64,000 bases of DNA from Meloidogyne chitwoodi (GCA_015183035.1 JACZZP010000010.1:2108001-2172000), one strand, 5' to 3'. Positions 47,901-59,574 are shown, numbered from the stretch's first letter. Notes: a model not told the origin generated them from the letters alone. Made by a program: numbers and translations.

Positions 47901-49470
47901 AATTAAATATATATTTTTTTAAATTAATTAACCTTCAACATTTCAGTATATCCATCACTAAAAAAAATTAAAAAAATAAATTTAATTTTAATTAATTTAC
48001 ATTATAATTAATTTTAATTTTTCTTCATTTGTTGGTTTAACAAAAAATAATGTTGAAATATTCTAAAATTAATTAAATTAAAAATATTTATTTATTTTAA
48101 TTAAATTACTGTTTTTATTTTAATAATTAATTTATTTAATATTTTTGTTGTTGTTTGAACATTTTCAATTTCATTATCACGCTCAATTGCCTTTTTTAAA
48201 AATTAATTAAAAAATAAATTAATTAATTTGCCTGAAACATTAAACCACCAAAAATAGCATAAAGCACCAATATACTAATTAATAAAAAATGCCTTATTCC
48301 AAATTGATTGAAAAATCTTTTTTTGATTTAAAAAAAATTAATTTAAATTTAAAAATTTTTTTTTTAATTTTTAACCTTGCAAAATGTTGAAAAAATGTTG
48401 GAATTGTTGACTTTTGTTGTGATGAAATGTTACCACCAAAATATTTAAATCTTTCTTTTATGTTGTTATCAATAAACTAAAAAAAAAATAAAAATTATTT
48501 TTTTTTTCAGAACTCAAAATATTTCAAAAAAAAAATAAATTAATATTTTTTTACCTTTTTAATTTTATTTCTTCCACTAAAATAATTTAGTTGTAATAAA
48601 TCTTCTTTTTTAATATTTTGATTATTTAAATAAGGTAATATTATTTGTTTATCTTCTTCATTTTCTTCTTCTAATTTTTGTTTTTGTAAATAATAAAAAC
48701 ATTCAAATCTTCCTATTTGTCTTTTTTGTATTATTTTATTATTACAAAATAATTGAGTAGAATTTAAATTATTTATCTTAAATTTTTTTTTAATTAATTA
48801 ATTTAATTATAATATTACCTTATTGTTATTATTATTAATAATATTTGGAACACCACTCCATGTTTTAAAGTTTCCCTCTGCTAATTCTTCTTCTCCTAAT
48901 GTAACTGAAGGTAATATTCTGTTTTCTACAAATAAAACACATAAAAAATCAGAATTTCTTTTTAAAAAAATCAGAATTTCTTTTTTAAAAAAATCAGAAT
49001 TTCTTTTAAAAAAATCAGAATTTCTTTTTTAAAAAAATTAGAATTTCTTTTTAAAAAAATCAGAATTTCTTCTAAAAAATCAGAATTTCTTTTTAAAAAA
49101 ATCAGAATTTCTTTTTTAAAAAAATCAGAATTTCTTTGTAAAAAAATCAGAATTTCTTTTTAAAAAAATCAGAATTTCTTTTTAAAAAAATCAGAATTTC
49201 TTTTTTAAAAAAATCAGAATTTCTTTTTTAAAAAAATCAGAATTTCTTTTTTAAAAAAATCAGAATTTCTTTGTAAAAAAATCAGAATTTCTTTTTAAAA
49301 AAAATCAGAATTTATTTTATTAATCTCTTACCATTACTACTATCACTGTCCATATTATAATAATTTAATAAAGAATGTTGTTGACTACAATACTGACAAT
49401 AATAAAAATTAGTAGTTGTTGTTCTCTCTCTTTTATGAGGAAAATAATTATAATAATTCTGTTGAGCCAT
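44997..49470 (-). CDS. Two-pore-domain potassium channel (TWK family)
   Basis: A plasma-membrane leak potassium channel of the K2P family. After a long Asn/Tyr-rich cytoplasmic N-terminus the first membrane helix is RHFLLISILVLYAIFGGLMF. The first pore is split by an intron and reads LFTTIGYGTIACQTALGK. M2/M3 include IVYAMFGIPMMLMVLGDVGQ. The second pore is SLATIGLGDVMPYNLQYTPL followed by M4 LAVLFLAGLALLSLVNSTVY. The C-terminus is a long basic/Asn-rich tail with Ser-rich stretches (SQRPSRQSTFNMG) ending SRRGSRDVNNLC and a TGA at 44997-44999. The second filter has Leu instead of Tyr/Phe, common in nematode TWK channels. One intron acceptor, in the middle of the first filter, ends in CG rather than AG. 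Introns hold a satellite, a SINE-like element and a tRNA-like element. The TWK number cannot be assigned. Confidence 0.85.
45463..45588 (-). mobile_element. tRNA-derived SINE-like element, copy 3
   Basis: Minus strand: GTTGTGAGGTGGCTGAGTGG (A box), then GCGAGGTTCGAATCCTTTTG (B box), then TTTTTCTTTTAGTTTCTAGA and GGTTAAAAATATTTTTAAAA. Head and tail align with copy 1 base for base over most positions. It sits in the last intron of the two-pore channel gene, sense orientation. Confidence 0.65.
47111..47177 (+). other. tRNA-like element in two-pore channel intron
   Basis: TGGTTAAGTGCAATTG (A-box-like) and GGACAGGTTCGAATCCGTTT (B-box-like) about 40 bases apart; antisense to the host gene. Confidence 0.45.
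48945..49318. repeat. Intronic tandem repeat, ~20-23-bp unit with ATCAGAATTTC
   Basis: About seventeen copies of AAAAAATCAGAATTTCTTTT with small length differences in the A and T runs, in the first intron of the two-pore channel gene. Confidence 0.95.
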
Positions 49471-49997
49471 TAATTAATTTTTTTAATTTATTTTTTATTG
49501 CATAAAAAATAAAAAAATAAATTAAAACATCACATATTTATTTTTTTTAATTAACTTTTCTTATCTTTTTAATTTTTTTAATTTAAAAATAAATATATTT
49601 ATTTTTATATTTATTTACCTTTAATAATAATTTAAAAAAAATTTTTCATTTTAAAAATAAATTTAAAAATTAATTAAAATAAACACATGTAGATAGAAAG
49701 TAAAAAAAGAGGGGGTATTTAAAATTTTTTTAATTAACTTTTTTTGAATTTTTAGAGGAAAATAAATAACTTTATTTTTTTTTGATAAAAATTTTTTTTT
49801 ATTCTTATCAATAAAATTATATTATTTTTTTAATTGATAAAATTCCTTAAATTTTAATAAATTTTACTTTTTTTCTATTTTTTAAATTCTAAAAATAAAA
49901 AATTAAAAAAAAAAACGTTTTTATTTAATTTAAAAAAAGTCAATACAATTTAATAAAAACAATAAAAAAATTAAATATTTTTTTATTTATTAAATAA
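49471..49997. other. Gap between COP9 subunit 3 and channel genes
   Basis: 527 bp of extremely AT-rich sequence with long A/T runs; no gene, motif or repeat identified beyond that. Confidence 0.5.
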
Positions 49998-52900
49998 TTA
50001 CGTAGATCCAAGATAAAATCCTTCATCTTCATTATTAATAATAGAAGATAATAATAATAAATCAGAATTTTTAAAATCAGAATTTCCTCCACTACTACCA
50101 TCATTATTATTACCTCCACCACCACCCATTGAAGTAGAACAATTATTACCAACTTTTGAACGTTGCAAAGTTTTTTCAATACTTTAAAAAATTAAATTAA
50201 AAATTAAAAAAAATTAAATTAAAAATTAAATTAAAATTAAAAAAATAAACTAACAAATTAGGATTAAGTCTAATAACAGAATTAAATGAATTTAAAATAT
50301 TTGATAATTTAATTATTTCATTCATTTCTTCATCAATATTAATATTAATATTATTTTTATTTTCTTCTTTTTGACCTTTTTCTTCTTCTTCTTCTTTAAA
50401 TATAACAGTTTGTGTTAAATCATCAATTTGTGCACAAATTTCATTTTTTAATCTCAATTTTAAAATTAATTGTTCACCAATATTTATTATTGAAGAAGAT
50501 AAACCTTTTTTATTTAAAATTTATTTAATTTAATTAAAAAAATAAATAAAATATATACCATTATTATCAGAATTATTTAAATGAGCCAAACGACAAACAT
50601 CATTTAATTGTAAAGATACAAAAATCTAAAAAAAATTAAAAAAAATTAATTAAAAAAAATAAATATTTAATATCCATTAATTCAATACCCACAAAATAGA
50701 AGAAAAAAACAAAAATATAAACAAAATCAAAATTTTAAAAATAAATATTTTTAAGCAGAAAAATAAAATAAAAATTTGGGCTTAAAAAAAATTAGTAAAA
50801 TTTCCCAAAAATTAAAAAAAAAATAAAACAAACATTTTCAAGACGTTTTAACGCATTTTCACGAGAAACATTAATTAACACTTTCATCAGACCAACATTT
50901 TGATCCTTTTTTTTTTTAAAAATAAAAATAAATAAAATAATTTTTTAAAAAAAACCTTTAAAAAAACAGAATTTTTATCAATTAAATAATCCTTTAAAAC
51001 AGCAACTATATCTTCTTTTGTTTCCATTGCATTTTCAATAAGAGCAGGTAAACGTATATAAATAACAGCATTTGTAATATAATTACGGTTTAAACAAGGT
51101 GTTCGATATGATGGCAAATTACTGAAATTTAAATTAAAAAAAATTTTAGGACGGTTCAGTGCGAAATTTTGTTGTTTTGGACGTTTCAGTGCGAGAGAAA
51201 AAATATTATATATTTATTAAGTTAGGTACTCCTCTACATCCCCATACACTTTTTTATTTAAATTATAAAATCTAAACTTTGGTGTATCGTTGTAACCAAT
51301 TATTTAGGTAGTGGGTTCGAACCCGTTCGAGAGACAAACATTATTTATAACGAAAAAACATCAATAAAAAATTAATAAAAAAATATTTTAAACAAACTCT
51401 AAAGGCTTTTTACGTCCAATGATAAGAGATATAATCACAAATTTTTTTAATCCTTCCAAAATAATAGCAGAACATCGTTTTGACGGTAAACAAATTAAAT
51501 GTTCCAAAAACAAAACTGAATCTTCCCATTTTTCAAGAGCTCCAAAAATTAAAGCGCCATAATAAAAATATAAAAGAATAGAGCGTCGATTAAATAAAGC
51601 TATTGCTAAAAAAAAATTTTTTAAATAATTTTTTAAATTAATATTAATTTTTGACGAATTAATATTAAGGGTGTTTTTTTAAAAAGAATACTTTTTTGCG
51701 GATATTAAAAAAAAAAGAGGGAATGTTGATAACCTAAGAAATGACACTACTTGACTCTATTTTTATCCATAAAAATTATAATAATTTAATAATATTTTAG
51801 CGAAACAGCCGCGGTAATCACCTATAAAACAAGCACTTGGTGTTCTCCTCTTATAGATTTTTTTAATATAAATTAAATAAAAAAACATCCTTAAGTAATA
51901 CAAAATTTTAATTTAACTAAAAATAAATATACTTTGAAGAGCAGGTTTATTGCTACAAGTAGTATTATTAGTTTCATCTGATTTTAAATTATTTCCAAAA
52001 CTTCCAGAAACTGTGTTAACCGCTAAATAAAAAAATTTTTAATTTTATTTAAATAAAAAACCTTTTTGAAAGAATGAAACAACAGCAGAAGAAGAAGTTA
52101 TATTATTATTATTATTACTTGAATTTGAAGGAACAGATGGTGGTTGTTGTTGTTGCTGTTCTTGAGATAATGGTTGTTGTCCAACATTTTCAGTTGAAGT
52201 TACCTAAAAAAATACTAATAAAATTGAATATTTAAATATATTTTGGGGTGCATTTGACAGACAAAAATAAGTACATAAATTAATTAAACCAAAATAAACC
52301 AAAAAAGAAATGTTAAAAATATACAAAATTTATATAAATGTCAGAGTCAAAATTAGAATATAAATTGTTTAAAAATAATGAAGGTTGTGCCCCTTTTTTA
52401 AGAAATAAAAATTAAAGAAACAAAAAAAAAATTTTAGTTAACCACACCACCACCTCTTAACTCTAATTTCTTGTCTGGAGTTAAAACAAAAAATAATTAT
52501 ATGTATATGAGTTGACCCATACACACAAACGGAGAATGTTAATAAGGACTTATAAAATTAAAAAAAAAACAAACATTTTGTTGTTGTTGCTGTTGATCAC
52601 TAGTCTGAAAACTACCAGCACTATATGACTGTTTCAATAATTGTGTTACATCAATTTCCAAAAAAGGTTCAATATCATCAAAATATTTTGCTTTAAGACA
52701 CAAACAAAAAAGGAATGGATGAATATTTGTCAACCAATTAGCATTTCCTTGTGTAAAAATTAAAATTGAAGTCTTAAGCAAATTTATTCCCCATATTGGA
52801 ACTTTCTTTTTTATCAAAACATCTGTGGTAAATTCAAGAAGACGAGTATCTTAAATTTACAAATTAAAAAAATATTCTAATAAAAATTTAAAAAAAAAAA

Positions 52901-53320
52901 AACCGTACAAATATCAGGTGCCCAATGCAACTGTTGAACATCAAAATTAGGCAAAATATCATTAAATAAAATCAAAAAATCCTTCAACTCATCATCAGTT
53001 TTTATTTTTGAAAGCTAAAACAATTGTTAAATATTTCTGAAAAATAAAACAAAAAAAACCTTGCTAATTAATACACAAACAATAGCCAATGTATAAGACG
53101 TTGTGGTTGACAAAGTCAGCAATTGATTCAATAAACGATCAGCATCAACAAGAGAAAGTTTATCACTATTTTCCTCAAACCATTTACGGCAAAAATAGAC
53201 GAGCTCATTACTTGTAGCTAAGAGAAAAAAAATTTAAAAAAATGAAATTTAAAAAAAAAAAGAAAAACCGTCTCCAGTTAAATTTTGAACAGAAGCTAGA
53301 AATGCTTGAATATTAACCAT
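49998..53320 (-). CDS. csn-3: COP9 signalosome complex subunit 3
   Basis: A PCI-domain subunit of the COP9 signalosome, which removes NEDD8 from cullins in the nucleus and cytoplasm. MVNIQAFLASVQNLTGD starts the protein. The segments LKTSILIFTQGNANWLTNIH and PFLFCLCLKAKYFDDIEPFL match the CSN3 helical repeat region. LLYFYYGALIFGALEKWEDS followed by SAIILEGLKKFVIISLIIGR matches the strongly conserved YYYYGGMIY block, and VGLMKVLINVSRENALKRLE followed by IFVSLQLNDVCRLAHLN is the PCI part. Nematode-specific additions include a Gln-rich insert (QQQQQQPPSVPSN) between the two helical parts, an acidic Glu/Asn stretch, and a Gly/Asn-rich tail ending EGFYLGST. Stop TAA is at 49998-50000. One intron carries a tRNA-like fragment. 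Confidence 0.88.
51277..51337 (+). other. tRNA-like element in COP9 subunit 3 intron
   Basis: GTGTATCGTTGTAACCAATT is weakly A-box-like; GTAGTGGGTTCGAACCCGTT, then CGAGAGACA, matches the fragments at 15311 and 15643. Antisense to the host gene. Confidence 0.45.
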
Positions 53321-53804
53321 TTTTATAAAAAATAATTAAATAAATTATTTTTTAATAATAATATCTAAAAAAAAATAAATAATAATAAAAAAAAATATTT
53401 TAACAAATTGAAAAAATACAAAAACAAAATTTATAAGAGATCGCATTTTATTAATTTAAATTTAATAAAAAAAATATAATTCAATAAAACAAAAAAATAA
53501 CTAATGTTTTTTAATGTCCACAACCCCTATAAATTTAAACAAATTAAAAAAAATTCTTTTTTTTTTTAATAATGTGACTATATCTCTAATTATTATTACA
53601 CTTCTCTGACCATTTGTAAAGCAGGAATCGTGTCGATAAAAAAATTATTTAAATATTTATCCCCGATTTTCAATGAATTGGGTAAAAAGAGAGGACATTA
53701 AAAGTGTATCCAAAATTATTATTTTTTTAATAAAATGTTTCAATTTTGGACCACATAAAAATTAACAAGAATTATTAAAATAATAATAAAAATAATAATT
53801 ATTA
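53321..53804. other. Gap between BPI-like and COP9 subunit 3 genes
   Basis: 484 bp, AT-rich, no gene seen. It must hold the 3' flank of the BPI-like gene and the leader of the COP9 subunit gene. Confidence 0.5.
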
Positions 53805-56800
53805 TTATTTTTTAAATAAAGTATTTACATTAAACTCTTTAATACTTAAAACAACAAATCCATTATTTAATAATTTAATTTTTGGGTTTAAAATTCCCCA
53901 ACCGCAAAGTTTATGTTCCAAAATATTGAGAATATCTTTAAAAAAAAAATTTTTTTTTTAAATATTTTTTAATTTAAAAGAAGAAAAAAAACCTGTTGAT
54001 GAATTAATTAATTTTTTTGCAAAATTAATTATAACATTACGCACAGAATTAACAAAACCTTCTTGTTGTAGTATTTTTGGTGATACATTAAAGAAATCAA
54101 CATTTTCATGAATTTCCAATTTTGGAATTGATAATGATACTTTAAAAAAGAAAAAACTAAAAATTTTTAAAAAATATTTTTTGATTAAATATTCCATCTA
54201 CCACCACTATTTTTAAATAATTTTTGATTATTTATTTTTTTTAATAAATTTTAAATAATAAATCACCCCTTTTTTATCTTTTTCTTTCACATAAAATTAA
54301 GATTTAAGCAAAACAAAGAATTAAAAAAAAAAATTTTTTTAATAAGAAAATTTCACTCTCATAAATAAATAAATAATAATAGTGGTGGTAGAAAGAAAAA
54401 AAAATATAGAATAAAATTTAAAAAAAATTTTCAATTAAAAAAACCTTTTTCATTTCCAATATTTAATTCAAATATTGTAGAAAATGGAATTCGAGCAATT
54501 GGTTGTCCTAAACGATTACGAGCCAAAAAGAAAATTCCAACGCCTGATAATGTAAATATTGCCAAATCTTAGAGAAAAAAATTATATTTTAAAATTCAAT
54601 TTTTATTTATTTTAAATATTTTTTACCTTCCGTAAAATTTAAAATTGGCGTTTCAGTTGGTAAAATCTTTTTTTAAAAATATATTTATATTTAAAAAAAT
54701 ATAATAAATAAAAAACCTTTAATTCCAATTGTTCATTAGGGTATATATCATTAGCTTCAGGCATAGAATCACCCAAACAAATATTATCCAAATCACAGCT
54801 AGTACGCAAAAGTGGGCCAAACAAAAAAGAATTTTGTCCAACATTAATACTTAATAGATTTGCTCTAAAATTAATAATTTAATAAAATTAAAATTAAAAA
54901 AATAAAAATAAACCTAAACGCTTTTAACAAAACATTATTTACAAGTTGATGAGAAAAAATTATTTCCATGCTATTCTCCTCTTTCCTCATCAATTCAACA
55001 TTTTTATTATTATTAGTATTAAAAATAATATTTTTACATTTACTAATATTTTGTAAATTATTATCATCAAAAATATTATCAATTTCTAAAGAAGCAGAAT
55101 TGTCGTCAGTATTTTCAAAATTAAATAAAAGATCATTGTCATTTAATGAAGGATTGTTGTTGTTTAATTTCTTTTTTTAAAAAAAAAAATATTTAAGAAA
55201 ATTTAAAAAAAATAAAACCTCAAAAGTTTGATTTTTAACAATAAGTACATCACCTATTAGCCCAACTGAAAAATAATCTTCACTAGCAAATGAGTCCAAA
55301 AATTCTAAATTAATAAGTAGACGTTTAAGAAGGTTCTATAAAATAAAAAGATTTTTTTTTAAAATGAATAATTATTCTACCAAATCAAAAAAGTCCAAAA
55401 TTTTATCAACATTACTATCAGAGAATGTCGTAGTTGTAATATTATAACTAAAAATATGTCAAAAATATTTTTTAAATAAAAAATATACCCATTTTTAACG
55501 TCATCTGTATTATTAAATTTCCCAAATAGAGTAATTAGAATATCAGAAACACTCAAAAATGAAGGTAATTTACGGAGAACACGATTAACACGATTTTGAA
55601 TTGTTTTGGAAATTGTATCACAAATTGTGCTTGTAATTAAAGCACGGGCTTTGGCTAATATTTCCTCCTTAAAATATTAAAAAATATAAAATCTAAATTT
55701 TATTAAACCTTATATTTTAGATTTATTGAATCAGTAAATAGACCAAGATCGGTAATTTTAGTGCTTATAATTCCATCAATTAATTCACAATTGATAATTC
55801 GAAGAGAAGAAATCTAAAAAATAAAATTTAATTGAAAAAGATTAAGAAAATTGATTTTTAATTTAAATCAAATAATTTATTTTTTTAATAGCTAAAATAA
55901 TAAAAAAGAAGAAGAAAGATGAGAAAATCTAATAGAAAACATATAAGTTATAAAACGTTAGAAGATTACTTTTATTCTATCACAACAACTCAAATAATAA
56001 ATTCTGATCAGGAAAAATGAAAGTAATTCAGAGGCAATCAGAAAAAGTTAAACGTTCCGGAAACTTTAATTCTGTTTTTCCGGAAAATTAATTCTGATCA
56101 GGAAAAATATAATAATTCTGATGAATTCAGAGTTAAACTTTCAGGAAAACATTAATTCTGCTTTTCCGGAAAATATTAAATTCTTCTATTTTTCAGGAAA
56201 TATAGTAAACTCATAATTTCCGGAAAACACTACACTGTGAAAATGTTAAATTCTGATAGAATTTATTTTTCTAAGAAAATATAAAATTCTGGAAATTTTT
56301 CCGGAAAGTTGCATAAATCTTATTTAATTGAATTCTAATTGTTTCAGAAAATTATTTTTTTAATAAACCTTTTTCCCGTCCTTTTGTAATCCCAATAATG
56401 CTTTAATTGAAAGCTCTTGCGCATCAGCATAAAAATAACCAGAAACGGGCATAGGCGTAAATAATAAAAATTGAATATTTCCACTCAACATACTTTCAAT
56501 GTTCACATCAAAACTAGCAATATTTAAAAGTAATAAATTTGGACCTAAAGGTTTTAATGTAAAAATCTCCGGCTTTTGAAAGTTGACAATTTGAAATGTA
56601 TGAAGTCTGAAGCAACCTTCTTGAAAACAATGTTTTTGTGGGGAAATTTGAAGTTGTTTAGCTTCTTCATTAAGAATATTGTCTTAAAAAAGTTATCTTA
56701 TTAATTAAATTTATTTATAAAACATACGAAAAAAATGAGCAACGTTGTCAAATATCGGAGGATTAAAGCGAACCTCAAAAATAAAGATGAATACTTTTAA

Positions 56801-57280
56801 AAAATTTAAATTAAAAATGAAACCTTAATTCCTGCTTGTTTAGAAAGAGGAAAACAACTTTTTGAACACTCTTGTTCTTCTTCTTTTACAGTTGAATTAT
56901 TCATCTCCTTTTTTAAAACTTTCTCTCTCAAATTCTCTTCATTTTTAGATGTTGTAATCTCCATTCCTAAAGGAATTAAAGGAGGAAAACCAAAAAATGT
57001 TCTTTGCGTTAACATTTGATCAATTGTTGGTAATTGCCAGGAAATCTCTGCTGAAGGAAAAATTGAAGATATTGACGAAGTTAAAGGCATAGAAGGAATT
57101 GGAGTTGTTAAAAATGAAGTAATGTTGTTATTTTCTTCAATGACAGGAATTGGTAAAGAAATTTCTGGTTCAAATGCAAAAGCAGAAAATAAATAAATAA
57201 TTAAGCATAATGAAGAAAAGAAGTGCTTAATAGACAAAAAATGTTTTTTAAAAAAATTAACAAACCTTTGTAACGTTCAT
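53805..57280 (-). CDS. BPI/LBP/CETP-family secreted lipid-binding protein
   Basis: Secreted protein of the bactericidal/permeability-increasing family, which binds lipids or lipopolysaccharide in a two-barrel fold. The best start is ATG at 57278-57280 (MNVTK), joined over a 40-base intron to HFFSSLCLIIYLFSAFAFEP, a signal peptide. The first barrel begins after a Pro/Ser/Glu-rich region with AGIK...VRFNPPIFDNVAHFF and has HTFQIVNFQKPEIF and LLLLNIASFDVNIESMLSGN. The middle part (ITSTICDTISKTIQNRVNRV) and the second barrel (LDNICLGDSMPEANDIYPNE, SLSIPKLEIHENVDFFNV, LEHKLCGWGILNPKIKLLNN) follow. The stop TAA is at 53805-53807. An Asn-rich insert and CCGGAA-containing intron sequence are present. 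Its promoter and first two exons are duplicated in inverted orientation at 59.57-60.65 kb. Confidence 0.75.
56040..56310. repeat. Intronic cluster of TTCCGGAA and AATTCTGATCAGGAAAA motifs
   Basis: Within a BPI-like intron the motifs GTTCCGGAAACTTT, TTTTTCCGGAAAATTA, TTTTCCGGAAAATATT, TTTCCGGAAAAC and TTTTTCCGGAAAGTT alternate with AATTCTGATCAGGAAAA. This is the same pair of motifs that make up the satellites of the MFSD8 and Dishevelled introns, but here without a fixed period. Confidence 0.6.
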
Positions 57281-57425
57281 TGAATCTTTTCAAATATCAC
57301 ATCATTTGATAAAATAATAATAGCTCCAAAAAGTTAAATAAAACATCCATGTTTTAGTAAAAAAGAATAAATCTAAAAAGCAAAAATAATATTATTTTTT
57401 GTAAAAACAATGTGAAAAACGCATA
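56813..57425 (-). repeat. Left arm of inverted duplication (BPI promoter and first exons)
   Basis: Nearly identical, inverted, to about 59575-60648 once the 441-bp element in the right arm is removed. It ends inside the BPI gene just after a splice donor (AATTAAGGTTTCATTTTTA) and extends about 145 bp upstream of the start codon. The encoded exon differs by one residue between arms (Cys versus Ser). Confidence 0.9.
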
Positions 57426-59574
57426 AATAAAATAATGGAAATCCATTGAGGAAAATCCATGAGGATTTAAGGGAGATATTCCGATATTTCATTCACATTA
57501 AATTTAAAAAATGGTCGCTGACACAAGAAATGGAGGGAAAAAATGAAAAACAATGGATAATTTCAGCGTTAAAATCTAATGTGCTAATTTACGGATATGT
57601 AAAATTTATTTTTGTACAATTCCGGGAGGCGAGTAGAAACATGCGTAAATAATTGTACAATGTTTTATGTGAAAACAAATGTGATTTATAAAGGATGGAT
57701 TAAATAAGCTTAGAGTCCAAAAACAGTGAAAAAGATAATTATAAAAAATAAAGATTTTGAGTTATTAAAAAAATTTTAAGTTCCTGATCGAAATTTAGCA
57801 GCCGATCAAACGATTTAATGATTAAAAACATGAATTATCAAGATTAAGAAAAAGAAGCGCAAAATACAGTAAAATTATTGATTATTCAAATTTAAACATT
57901 ATGCCAAAAAGAAATAGTGTAGTTAGCGTGAGTATAGAAATAAACAGTGCTTTGATAAATCTCGAGATTTTGTTTCGAAGGTTCCGTGGGTGCACCCGTG
58001 TTTTTTCACGTTTTTTTATCTTTTTTATTCGTTTTTCATTTGTATTTCATTCGTTTTTTAATCCTTATATGCTTGCGCACGCCAAAATTAAAAAGAAAAG
58101 TTTAAAATTTGCTTAAAAAGTTATTTTTTTAACCAAATTGTAGGAACTCATCAACTGGACAGCAACTGGTATGATGGCGTTTTTGCGTGGTCTTTGGTTC
58201 AGAATGCTAACTTCTTCTTTTTTAGGCCGACATCAACATCAACTGGAGCTGTGTTCTTCATGGATGCTTCCAGTGCCATCAGGTTTTATTTTTTATTATT
58301 TTTTTCATTTCATTTTTCATTTTTAGTTCGTCAACATGAACAGGACAATGTTCTTCTTGGATGCTTGCAGTGTCTTCAGGTTTCTTTTTATTTTTGTTCG
58401 TCTATTCACTTTTATTTTGAAGATCTTCGATGGTTCAACGATGTGAGGTTTTGACTCTGTTTCTTGATCAAATTGTATTTTTTGGTTTTAGTGGAACAAT
58501 ATGCTACTCCGATGCTGTGCAAATGTACGAGGAGCCCTGTTTGAAAGTGGTTCGGTTATTTTTTTTATTTTTTTGGGGTCGGATCTTTTTCCACTTAACG
58601 ATCCAATTTTTTTAGTTTTCTTATATTTTTAAAATGGAATAGATCCGACCCCGGGAGGGTGGGAGGAACAGGTGTTCGTCTACGGCACTGCAAACATCTA
58701 CAACTTCATGGTGGACGTCTACATGATCAGGAGCTGTTCTTCATGATGAGGACTGGAGCAATGTCAACTGGTTTAATTTTAAATTTTTGTTCAGTTATTT
58801 ATTTTTTTAGTTCGTCGACGTGAGCTGATGTTCTACATGATCTGGAGCGACGTTCAAGGAGCTCTGTTAACATTGGTGGTATTTGGTGTGGTTATTTTTT
58901 TAATTTTATTTAAAAATGGTAGTTAAGTAAGGGGAGGGGGTAGGTTTTTTTAAAAGATGTTCGACTCCGGTACTGTTTGGACAATGGAGCAGCTGTTGGC
59001 CCCTGGATGGACTTCAATCAACGACTGCTTCCGACTGACCTTGGTAAGAAAATTCTTTTTTTTTTTTGAAAAATTGGCAAAATTTAAAAAAAGCGCTCGC
59101 GCCCCTCCACATTTTCTTGCTTGTTTTTATTTTGTCCTTGTCCATTTCTTTTTGTCTTCTCATTTTTTTCACTTTTTTAATTTAACTTTTTTAAGCATTT
59201 AGTATGTTTGGTGGTGCATTATCTGATGAGCGACTTTGTGGTGCTTTTACAACATTTAGGTATCTGAAAATTTTTAGGGAATTAATTTATTTTGAAATTT
59301 TTAGTGTATTAAATGATTTGAGAATTTTTAGTAAGTTTTTCAGGTTGGGAAAGTTCTAGGGCTGATGATTCATGCCAGTTTTTTGTTTAAAATTTAAATT
59401 TTTGGCATTCTGTTTATTTTTGTCATTTCATCCCATTAAAAAAAGAGTGAAGGGTTAGAGAAGAAAAGACATTTTTATTCATTTCTTAAAGGAATATTTG
59501 AGTATTAATGTTCTTTGTTCACTTTACTTTTTAGTATTCGTTTTTTCTTCACTTATTTTTTATGAATAATCATT
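57426..59574. other. Spacer of the inverted duplication
   Basis: About 2.1 kb, with no recognised gene. The left 700 bp are AT-rich with some GC-richer words; the middle holds the exon-like units described separately; at 58575-58586 and 58641-58652 there is a perfect 12-bp inverted repeat (GGGGTCGGATCT / AGATCCGACCCC). Confidence 0.5.
58144..59041 (+). other. Array of exon-like units, possible unrecognised or decayed gene
   Basis: GC-richer blocks are bounded by good splice signals. 58226-58282 lies between TTTTTTAG and GTTTTATT; 58327-58379 between ATTTTTAG and GTTTCTTT; 58491-58550 before GTTCGG; a block ending ATGTCAACTG at 58769 before GTTTAA; about 58811-58878 between TTTTTTAG and GTATTTGG; 58957-59041 before GTAAGA. 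The first two are related to each other (TGTTCTTCATGGATGCTTCC versus TGTTCTTCTTGGATGCTTGC, both ending TCAG); translated they give VFFMDASSAI and MFFLDACSVF. I found no continuous protein and no family match. It could be a decayed gene, a lineage-specific gene or a spliced non-coding RNA. Confidence 0.35.

Noticed and set aside
57446..57652. Open frame of 68 residues in the inverted-duplication spacer
   Set aside because: No recognisable motif, unrelated to its neighbours; considered but not supported as a gene.
58575..58652. Perfect 12-bp inverted repeat as a miniature transposon or structured RNA
   Set aside because: Only 78 bp, with no target duplication and no second copy seen; noted within the spacer feature only.
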